18,206 bases of DNA from Haplosporangium gracile (taxonomy: Eukaryota > Mortierellomycota > Mortierellomycetes > Mortierellales > Mortierellaceae): the NCBI GenBank assembly GCA_015499985.1, contig JAAAUF010000124.1:43977-62182 (forward strand), in the 5' to 3' direction. Both the position numbers and the translations under genes were made by a program. Shown in pieces: positions 1-7,996 of the stretch. The notes under the pieces are model-generated. The model had not been told where the DNA came from, made no database searches, and was given only the letters and a program-made list of their open reading frames with translations. Numbering within the stretch: the stretch's first letter is position 1; each line of letters starts with the position of its first letter.

Positions 1-445
1 CCCCCCCCCCCCTCGTACAGGCAATAGCAATAAAACAGTGTGGTATTTCATCCCCTCCTAAGGCTCTTATTCGGGCATTGATGATCCAAGGCTTGTTTGC
101 GCCTCTCAACGATTTACGTTGTTCTTTTTTATCACCGAGGAGGAGAGGAGGAGAGGAGGAGAGGAGGAGAGATCAAAAGGACCACAGACGACCACCCATC
201 GGACAGGATCACTCTCGATCCACACCTTGCTCGCAGGGGTAGTGGCCGTGATATATAGCTCTTTCGTCCACATCATTCTTTTTTCTGTTTTTCGCTGTTT
301 TGTCTCTTCTCTTTAACCACTCTCTTCTGCTTTCGCTTTCACAATTGCACTCATCCTATCTACTCACTAGCATCTCAGCACGGCTGCCAGCGTCTCTACC
401 GATCTCACCTCTCCAATCTGTTCTACTTCCTACTACCATACAGTA
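1..445. promoter_or_regulatory. Upstream region and leader of the membrane-protein gene
   Basis: No gene is supported here. The stretch opens with a run of 12 C at the window edge. An 8-bp direct repeat (unit AGGAGAGG, about four copies) lies at 137-172. A TATATA element sits at 252-257, about 190 bp before the start codon at 446, and is a candidate core promoter. From about 270 to 440 the + strand is pyrimidine-rich, as in the leaders of the other + strand genes in this window. The short open frame at 119-316 is not credible because it reads through the purine repeat and then pyrimidine-rich sequence. The TATA assignment is an inference from position. Confidence 0.4.
137..172. repeat. Short tandem repeat, unit AGGAGAGG
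   Basis: An all-purine tract contains about four head-to-tail copies of AGGAGAGG. It lies about 80 bp before the TATATA element and 270 bp before the first start codon. Confidence 0.8.
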
Positions 446-1450
446 ATGATGTTACTCGACGTTGTCCAACACAATTGGCTTCGAAACAGGGTGCGTCCAT
501 TGTTTGCTTTCTTTGCTTTACTTGTCTTTCCTCCCTCCGCTCAACACGATCATCGCCCGCCTACCACCTACTCACAACTCTTCTAACTCGTACTTCACAA
601 AAAACAAACAGCTAGTTATCGCGCCTTTCGTGAGTCAGACAGTCTTTCGCCCGTTCAAAAGTACAAGCCATGCTGGAGGTATTCGCTCTTTTTTTTTTTT
701 TTTTAATTCAAACCCTTAACTCCCCCAATCCAACGGTGTGAATTCTTTGAATTTGAACTAGCAGTGTGGATGGTCCTGAAAGTGGGAGGAATGTGCAGTC
801 GATCCTTCACAGGGGTAGTTTTTATCCAGGGGATGATGCTGCTTCAACTCTACTGGAGTCCGTACCTCTGGATTCGCACCCCTGTGATCCCATTTGGGGT
901 CTGGACTGCTAGTACTCTAATTCACTTTGGCCAGTTGGTCAGTCGAGTTGTCTTATCGACACGCAGTCGAATCTCGGCAGTCGCAGGAACAGGTGGAGGA
1001 GGTGGATTATCTACATCACAACTGTCCAAGAAACTTCTGCTATTCGAAATCTTCTGGCTAGGTCTAGGAACCTGTGTAAGTTACTTCTTCGCCGGAGGCT
1101 GGACCGAACTTCAACAGCTACACCAAACTACCGCAATCTTAGAGCTCATGCTGTTAGGGATCCAAAATTTGAAAGAACGGACCCGGCAACAATTGAAAGT
1201 TGGATTTGAGCCGAGTATTGATATAGAAACGTTGGAAGGGTGTCGAAGAGAAGTGAGGGTTTATATTAGAGGTACGCATGGGTATTTCCCAGAGGTTGTT
1301 GAGGTCGCAGAGGCGATTTATTTGGAGTTGACGGAGGCTATGGGGTTGATTAAGATGGCTTGGGAGGCTGATGCTCGTCGTCGGCTGATGAGGGAGGCGG
1401 AAGAAGATGAGGTTGGTAGCATGGTTGGGACCAATCTAGAAGTCTCATAG
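446..1450 (+). CDS. Unrecognised small membrane protein (three exons)
   Basis: I do not recognise this family. The model joins exons 446-490, 612-678 and 762-1450, giving 266 residues. Both introns are GT..AG (491-611 and 679-761), and the joined frame stays open. The start was chosen because tandem ATG codons follow a CT-rich leader and the first exon splices in frame. The protein has two or three hydrophobic stretches, about residues 53-75 and 79-102 and 129-148 (LLFEIFWLGLGTCVSYFF region). A Gly-rich linker (about 113-119) separates the second from the third. The C-terminal third is amphipathic and charged, ending in an Arg/Glu-rich helix-like segment (about 240-256). Residues 10-35 are basic and hydroxylated and could be a mitochondrial presequence, but this is weak. 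Exon 1 is short, so the N-terminus is the least certain part. GTAAGT at 1075 looks like a donor, but the frame is open through it. Confidence 0.65.
689..704 (+). repeat. Poly-T run inside intron 2 of the membrane-protein gene
   Basis: There are sixteen T in a row, 10 bp after the intron donor at 679. They lie far from the acceptor, so they are not the usual 3' polypyrimidine tract. Confidence 0.85.
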
Positions 1451-1679
1451 GCCCATCTCTCTCTCTAGTTAATGCGCGTTTCATATCCTGTTAAAATGAT
1501 ATAGTTTTTTTTCTATGTCCGTTCCTACTAAGACAAACGAGTAAGGAGGCAAATGGTTGGTTGCTCGTGTTTATTGAACTGTGTGTGTGTGAAACGAAAT
1601 GCATAGTTTGCTTGACTTTTTATTCGATGAACAAGAACTTATAAGGAGAACGGAGAGACAGGAGAAGACCGCTAGGTTA

Positions 1680-2571
1680 TCACTGGTCATTACGAAGGTA
1701 AAAATTCAAGTCGGCCTCAACCTCAGCGCTGATCTTCCACTCTGCCAAGTCCTCAACACTCTCCTTCACCTGGATAGAGATCCTGTTCCCAGCCCATCGA
1801 CCCTTCTTGAACTTGTCGACATCCCCACCACCAGAACCGTTCGAATAAAACAACAGACTGAACAGACCCTGCATGATGCCGTCCTTCTGATGCGCAAACG
1901 CGCCGACGTAGGTGGCGACAGCAGTGCCATTGCCCTCCTCGTGCGCTTGACTGGGACTCCTACAGATAACCGGGTCAAGGTATTTCTTCTTGTCGGGGTT
2001 CAGGATTAGACGGTGGGTCGCGCGTTGTTTCGGGAACTGGGCTTTGCGCTGGTCCTCGAGGTTATCGAGCTTGAAAAGTCACTAGCAGGGATGGCGGTGT
2101 AGGTCTCGGATGCATAGGAGTAGAGGTTAGGCGTGCCGCATGCCTCCTCTTGCTCGTTGCCGTCACCTACTTGCTCGTTTTCTTCGGCGAGTTTGACCGC
2201 CTTGGCGGCGTAGAAGGCGTTGTAGTCCTGTTGGTCTTGAGATGTGAAGAAAGGAGGGAAGCCTTCGGAGTAGTCGCCGATGATGACGATCAGACTGCCA
2301 TGCCAGGAGCCCATTGGAGCAATGGGGTTCTTAACGACTTCGACCTCGGCATCGTCCTCAGCAGTGGCGACGGTGGGAAAGGAGAGGTGAGCGAGAGTCA
2401 TGTCCAGGAGAAGCTTCTCGCCCTTGTTCATAAGTTTCTCCCACATCTTAGAGCCGCATAAACATTTGAAATGTTGAGGGCGTAGGAGCCGTCGGCGTCG
2501 GGAGCTGTGGTGCCAAGGGTGGAGAAGGACTCGCGCTTGTTCAGATGGATGAAGTTGTAGTATTGGCCCAT
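1680..2571 (-). pseudogene. Broken gene for a MGQYY-type fungal hypothetical protein, two frameshifts
   Basis: Three overlapping - strand frames read as one protein. Frame A starts with ATG at 2571 (MGQYYNFIHLNKRESFSTLG) and hits a stop at 2428-2430. Frame B takes over around 2446-2465 (GSKMWEKLMNKGEKLL, then WHGSLIVIIGDYSEGFPP) and runs to a stop near 2006. Frame C takes over near 2070-2082 (DFKLDNLEDQRKAQFP), continues through a GRWAGNR motif and ends at 1680. Protein-like composition continues through both junctions with no missing block, which is the mark of small indels. No intron of normal size can bridge either junction: the possible GT..AG segments are about 17 and 13 nt. From memory, uncharacterised fungal proteins with MGQYW/MGQYY starts and a W-G-D-R/GDY motif exist, but I assign no function. 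Assembly error at both sites is the main alternative. The gene is divergent from RPN3. Confidence 0.7.
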
Positions 2572-3202
2572 GTTTGTGAAAGGCAAGGGAGGGGGGGTTG
2601 TTTTGTTCTTTTGCTGGTGTGGTGTTTGAGTGTTAGTGGTGAGGAGAGGAAGTGAGGAGAAGTTTCTGTGTTGGAGAGAAAAGACAAGCGAGAGATGGTC
2701 GATGCTTTAATACCTTCCAATTCACCATGTTCATTGTCATTTGCCTGTCGCCACCGAAATAATATCGCTGAGAATAGCACGCATAAAAAGAGTTGATGCA
2801 CAGCAGCATTCGCGACGCGAACTCCCTTCTTTCTAATCGCCTCCAGCCCTGCTCAGCCCTTCTGTCCGCTTCTTCATCGCCACCAAAATTCAACGTTGAG
2901 TGTTGCATTTACGATTAATTTTCCTTCCATGACATATACAGTTTGGCTGGAGGCCGAGGCTGCCTTTCAGCAAACGCGTAACTGTCCTCAGTCGCGGCAG
3001 CCAAAAAGTAAGAAGCAAGAAGACTGTCATACTCCAAAAGAAACCTGCTTGCCTTGCATTCGCGACATTACGTCTCTCTTTTTTTTTCTTCTTTTATCTT
3101 TCTTTACTCATTCATACTTCAGTTACGACACATCCTTCTCTTACTCCCTCACCCACACTCCGACCTACAACAACTACACCGACACAGTACAATCAAACCA
3201 CA
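2572..3202. promoter_or_regulatory. Shared intergenic region between the broken gene and RPN3
   Basis: This is a divergent promoter region of about 630 bp. The + strand from about 3068 to 3190 is CT-rich and then CA-rich, matching a fungal leader for RPN3. An ATG at 2929 opens a 93-codon frame that ends at 3208-3210, just inside RPN3. No convincing TATA box was seen. No copy of the yeast proteasome element GGTGGCAAA was found in this stretch. Confidence 0.45.
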
Positions 3203-5360
3203 ATGTCTGAAGCACCACGCCGCTCCACCCGGTTGAACAAGAACCAGGAAGACGACACCAAGGGAAAGGCAAAGCCTGTCGACCAGGACGTCGAGATGGA
3301 GGACACTGCCGCAGACGCGACCTCAGAATCCACCGAGAAGGTCCTTACACCCAAGGAGCTCGAAGCACTCGTCGTTGCAGGTTCGTGTCCAGGAACACAC
3401 TCAACGCCATGCCCATACATGAATGCCCATTCGTAAGAGGCTTTACAGGCAAAAAGCAAAGGAGAGACTAGCACTGGACTTACCTGTGTTGTTCATTCTT
3501 TCCTGTTGGTAGATATCAAGCAGCACTTTGCTCTATTCATAAAGTCAGCCAAGACCCACGAGGCGCGTTTCGCTATCCGTGCCTTGCGTGCAGTCAGCTC
3601 TCTGCGCAAGCGTCTTACTTCTCACATCCTCGCCCAGACGATCGCCAGCTGCTATGTCAAAGGCAAGTTTTTTTCGTCATCATGGATACGATTTACGTAG
3701 GATCTCACAGCTTACAGGACTGCCATGTTATTCGATCTGGAGACCATTAGTTGCTAACTTTCATTAATAACGTATTTTTTACCAAACTACATAGATGATG
3801 ATACACGTAAGCGCCTTCTTGGATATCTTGGATCAGAGGCAGAGGCTGGCATTACCGCCGAGCATGAGACGACTGTCACCAAGTCTGACACCCCTGAAGT
3901 CGATGTGTATCTGCACTTGCTGGTGATGATTTACCTTCTCGATCAGAACCAGCTGGAGAAGGTATGACCAAAAGGCGATCTTGGATAAATTGGACGACGA
4001 GAGCCATGGCATCGCGAAATTGTGGGTAGTGTCTAACAACACCGCTATTGTACTATGCAAAATAGGGTATGGAGTTGTCCAACATCACCGTCAAGACTGT
4101 GCAGGAGTTGAACAGGAGATCGTTGGATCAGTTGGCTGCCAAGGTCTACTTTTACTATGCCCGTTTCTATGAGCTCACTGGACGTTTGTCAGAGATTCGC
4201 CCTACGCTCTTGAACGCCCAGCGCACGGCCACCCTCCGTCGTGATGATGACACCCAGTCGACCTTGATCAACCTGCTCTTGCGCAACTACTTCCACTACA
4301 ACCTCTACGATCAGGCTGACAAGCTGGTCTCAAAAACCACTTTCCCTGAGAACGCCACCAACAATCAATTGGCCAGATACATGTACTACCTTGGAAGGAT
4401 CAAGGCCATCCAGCTCGAGTACACTGAGAGTCACCAGTCTCTCTTGCAGGCCGTGCGCAAGGCCCCCCAGAACAATGTCACCGCAGGATTCCAGCAGGAG
4501 GTATGGCTTTACCTTTGTTGGATGCGTGGGTCGATACCTTGGGTGTGCGTTCACTTGCAGGTCATGGGTAAGAAGGTTGTTGACCTAACCGTTTGCCATT
4601 TTTCTTACTTTTACTCTATTTAGGCAAACAAGTTGTTGATTATTGTGCAGTTGTTGATGGGAGAGATTCCTGAGCGCTCGTTATTTCGCCAGCCAGTCCT
4701 CCGCAAGGCGCTCGCGCCTTACTTCCAGATCACACAGGCTGTCCGTGTAGGAGATTTGAACAAGTTCCAGGAGACGCTTGCAGCCCATGCTGCCACGTTC
4801 AACACAGACAAGAACTACACGCTGATCTTGCGTCTGCGCCACAACGTCATCAAGACCGGTATTCGTATGATCTCGCTGTCATACTCTCGTATCTCGCTGC
4901 GTGATGTTTGCCTGAAGTTGCACCTGGACAGTGAGGAGGATGCCGAGTATATTGTTGCAAAGTCGATCCGTGACGGAGTCATTGACGCTACTATTGACCA
5001 CGAGAAGGGTTTCATGCGCTCCAAGGAGAATGTTGACATTTACTCTACCAATGAGCCCCAGCATGCCTTCCACCAGCGCATCGGTTTCTGTCTCAAGCTT
5101 CACAACGACTCCGTCAAGGTATACGCTTTATACACGTTTTTGTTTCTTCATAACCTCTGTGGCTCCTTGTCTTCATTAAGACGATTGATATACTGACATC
5201 TCGTTCTGCTAATTTTTTACTTTTATAGGCTATGCGCTTCCCATTGAAGGCTGTGCAGTTGGATGCGGCAGAGGTAGAGGCTGCACGAGACCAGGAGAGG
5301 ACTTTGGTTCAGGAGATTGCAGAGGCCGATGAGGACATGGATGAGGATGATGACCTGTAA
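3203..5360 (+). CDS. RPN3: 26S proteasome non-ATPase regulatory subunit 3 (Rpn3/PSMD3)
   Basis: This is a structural subunit of the 19S regulatory lid, in the nucleus and cytoplasm. It helps hold the lid together through its PCI domain. Exons are 3203-3380, 3513-3662, 3795-3961, 4066-4500, 4624-5118 and 5229-5360, and the joined frame gives 518 residues. That is close to yeast Rpn3 and human PSMD3 (about 520-535, from memory). The N-terminus is charged and low-complexity (about 1-50). A helical repeat region follows, including [19 protein letters not shown] and [19 protein letters not shown]. The PCI domain is about 350-460 ([15 protein letters not shown], then [18 protein letters not shown]). 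The protein ends in an acidic tail, [12 protein letters not shown], usual for the family. Intron 2 (3663-3794) begins with GC, not GT; the other four are GT..AG. The start ATG follows a CT/CA-rich leader, and the N-terminal [14 protein letters not shown] is in frame with the rest. Confidence 0.95.
3663..3794 (+). other. RPN3: GC-AG intron of RPN3
   Basis: The donor reads AAAG|GCAAGT and the acceptor reads ACATAG|ATGATG. Joining them gives a continuous reading (VK, then [13 protein letters not shown]) in the correct phase. The only nearby GT (TAT|GTCAAA) has a poor consensus and would drop residues. The strong AG|GCAAGT context is typical of U2-type GC-AG introns. Confidence 0.8.
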
Positions 5361-5518
5361 TTGACCTGGGACTACGTCCGACCACGACCACGACCGAGCC
5401 CATGATCTACATACAAATGCCTCCATGCTACCGCTGACTATTGCTGTCCCTTGGAGCGCGCCCCTCACCTCGATCCATGTTCGTGGAGATACCAATTAGG
5501 AAGGAGAGACGATAACAC

Positions 5519-5524
5519 AATAAA
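5519..5524 (+). terminator. Candidate polyadenylation signal of RPN3
   Basis: AATAAA lies 159 bp past the RPN3 stop codon. The call rests on position and the exact hexamer only. Confidence 0.4.
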
Positions 5525-5658
5525 ATCTTGACAGAAATCAATCACCTTTGGATGTGATGTGTAGCTAACAGTCGTTGATGCCATGAGGATAACACGATGG
5601 TTTACTTATTTTACTGGTAGACCTTCACGTTTTAAAACCGTGTCTATGTCGATTATTG

Positions 5659-5664
5659 TTTATT
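5659..5664 (-). terminator. Candidate polyadenylation signal of the oxygenase gene
   Basis: AATAAA on the - strand lies 146 bp past the stop at 5810. The call rests on position and the exact hexamer only. Confidence 0.35.
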
Positions 5665-5809
5665 ACTTAGAGTATGTTGTTTTGTTGTTGTAGCTTGGTG
5701 TGTAATATAAATACGATACACACAAAAAAAAAATGTCTAAGCGAGCCGAGGGCTATTGGTGCTCGTGTGCACTGCTTTCCATGTCTGTTTTTTTTTTGGG
5801 GGGGGGGGT

Positions 5810-7445
5810 TCACACGGCAACAGACTTTTCGTCGTCGGTGTTGCTCGCAATCGTTGAGAGTTGAATATTCTTGAGTGTCATGGGGCATTTACCCAAGAAT
5901 TTGTTGGGTCCCAGGTCCTCGATATGATACCCATCAGGATAGACAGGAGCATACTTGTTCCAACGCGGGACAAATTTGTCTTCATTGTTGGCTCGTAGGG
6001 CCGTTCGGAAGCTTGGGTATCTCTTGGGAAGCAAAAAGTACTGGACGAAGTATCTCCGCACTTTGAAAATGCCAAGGATGAAGGTTGTAAGGCCGCGAGG
6101 TGGATTTGGGATAGCGAATGCGGTGCGGAGGCGGTCGGTGAGGAGGGATGAGACGACATGGCGGCCGAGGGGATGCAGTGCCTTGGGGGCTTTTGAGAGG
6201 AGGAGGCCGGTGGTTGCTTGTGCGATTGCGACGTTTGAGGGTGCGTAGACCATGTTCTCGCGCTCGTAGTTCTTCAGCAGAGCGAATAAAAATAAAAAGA
6301 GAAATGGGAGGTTTTGTGTTAGTGTTTGCGCAAAATTGCGAACTGATGGGCTGTGTTTGTGTGTGTGAGCGTTTAGCTTTGTTACTGCTACCATTCGGTC
6401 TGCAGATTGTCGGCAATTCCATTTTCCTTTTTGTTTGTTTTGTTTGTTTGTTTGTTTGTTGATATACCTCAGACCATTGCGCGAGTTCGTTAAAGGTCTT
6501 GGGGATGTTTTCGATCTTCATGTTTTGTCCGTGGGATGTCCAGACAGCCAGCAGCGCCTAAAATGTACGAAAACATGATTGTGAAAAGAAAAAAAAGAGT
6601 GTTGTTAATGGATCGGTTCATATTATATCTGCAAGTAAACCGAGGGCTGTAGGGAAGCCCAAGATACACTTCTAACTTGTTCCGCCCTTGCGGGATGCAA
6701 ATGAAAACAAAGAATGCAACATGCACCGACAAATCAAATCATGTGCTGAGAAAATCGATTATCTGAGCATCAAACCATTGTCCTTTTTGATAATTTAAAA
6801 AAAAAAAAATCCGAACGAAAAAGGGAAAAAAAAAAAGACAAAAGTTTTTACGTTTTTCTCGAGGTCGGTAATTTGACGCCATTCGAGGCGGTTGATCCAT
6901 GAGACGGGCTCGAGGATAAAGAGCGCCAAGGTGTAGAGATAGTCCTCCTGTCGGATAGGATAATGTCCATGGATGAAGTTGAGTTTCTCCAATGCCAACT
7001 GTCCACGCTTCGCATCCATCAAATCCTCCTCGAAATCCTCCTTCCCTTCGACCATGCGTCGGTACACCTGTCGTTTGTAGGTCTCTGTCATCTCACCCAG
7101 AATCAGCCCAGTATCGTCAGCTCGTTTGGGACACTGTGCCGCAAACTGCTTTGTAGCAGCGAGGATCTTGGAGATGGAGGGGATGGCATATGTTTTGAAG
7201 AGCGCGAATTCGAGTGACATGACATTGACGTATGGGAAATCATAGCCGCCGGTTACGGCGGAGACTTCATTGGCGACGGCGAGGTCCCGGAGAGGAAGAG
7301 TTGGGTCTGGGTACTTGCGGAGGAGGTTGTTGATACGACGGTAGCGAAGGTGGCGGACGAGGGACATGTATGCGAGGACAAGGAGGCCGTATTTTAGGGA
7401 AGGGTTTGCCCTTGAGAGGGTTAAAAGAGGAGTTAGGAATGACAT
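5810..7445 (-). CDS. MpaB-like oxygenase (rubber oxygenase catalytic domain, DUF2236 family)
   Basis: Exons in transcript order are 7445-6852, 6557-6468 and 6271-5810, giving 381 residues. Introns of 294 and 196 nt are GT..AG with phase-0 joints. Residues 17-34 form an N-terminal membrane segment (YGLLVLAYMSLVRHLRYRR), which suggests membrane anchoring, probably in the ER as for fungal MpaB. The middle matches the DUF2236 pattern: an Arg-rich helix (about 124-150), then EKLNFIHGHYPIRQEDYLY with His159 in the IH position, then LFILEPVSWINRLEWRQIT. The family holds b-type haem oxygenases (rubber oxygenase Lcp, and MpaB, which cleaves a prenyl chain in mycophenolic acid synthesis). The substrate here is unknown and no biosynthetic genes are nearby. 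The start at 7445 was chosen because it begins MSFLTPLLTL directly before the membrane segment. An in-frame ATG at 7661 would add 72 residues of low-complexity hydrophobic sequence over a CT-rich leader, which looks like untranslated sequence. Confidence 0.82.
6431..6460 (+). repeat. TTTG microsatellite in intron 2 of the oxygenase gene
   Basis: Imperfect TTTG repeats lie directly beside the intron donor, which occupies 6467-6466 on the - strand. In the transcript this reads as CAAA repeats. Confidence 0.8.
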
Positions 7446-7996
7446 TGAGGGATGAGAGAGTGAGTTTGAGAGGGAATGAGGAAGAGAGATGAGGAAAAGA
7501 AGAACGCTATGAAGAGGAAGAAAAGGGTTAAGAAAAAGAAAGCTAAGAAGAAGAAAAAGAAGAAGTGAGCAAAAAGAGAAAAGGAAGGGAGGAGCGGACA
7601 AATGCACGAGAGAAAAAATAACTGCAAAGAGAGTAGAGCAGAGTGTACAAAGTGCTCTCATGGCATGCAAATTGGAGAGCACAGAGGCGCGAGGTATGGG
7701 ATTAGGGCCATCGGATGTATTTCGGTGTATGTCTCTCTCTGGGAAAAGTTGATTCGAAATCGAGAGAGAAAGACGCGTTATTATCTTTGGTCGGTCAGCC
7801 ACACACAACAGGCACAGAAAGGAGATAAAGCTGTTGGAGAAATGTCGCGTCCAGAACAACAACATAAAAATTATTGCCCTCTTGTCTTTTCTGTCTCTTC
7901 ATCACGCCCCTCCCTCTCTCCCTCATTCGCTACTCTCCACTCCTTCTCTTTACTTCCTTCCGACGCCAACTACACACACACACTACACATAACATT
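7446..7996. promoter_or_regulatory. Divergent promoter region between the oxygenase gene and ASK1
   Basis: Positions 7446-7597 form a purine-rich tract on the + strand, so the oxygenase leader is CT-rich. Positions 7879-7970 are CT-rich on the + strand and form the ASK1 leader, followed by an ACAC run and the start codon. No clear TATA box was seen. The long open frames here on either strand are low-complexity and not credible as genes. Confidence 0.45.

Larger units (their letters stand above)
5361..5809. other. Convergent intergenic region after RPN3 and after the oxygenase gene
   Basis: No gene is supported here. It holds the 3' untranslated regions of two genes transcribed toward each other. 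AATAAA occurs on the + strand at 5519-5524 and on the - strand at 5664-5659. A T10-G11 homopolymer junction lies at 5788-5808, directly next to the oxygenase stop codon. Confidence 0.6.
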
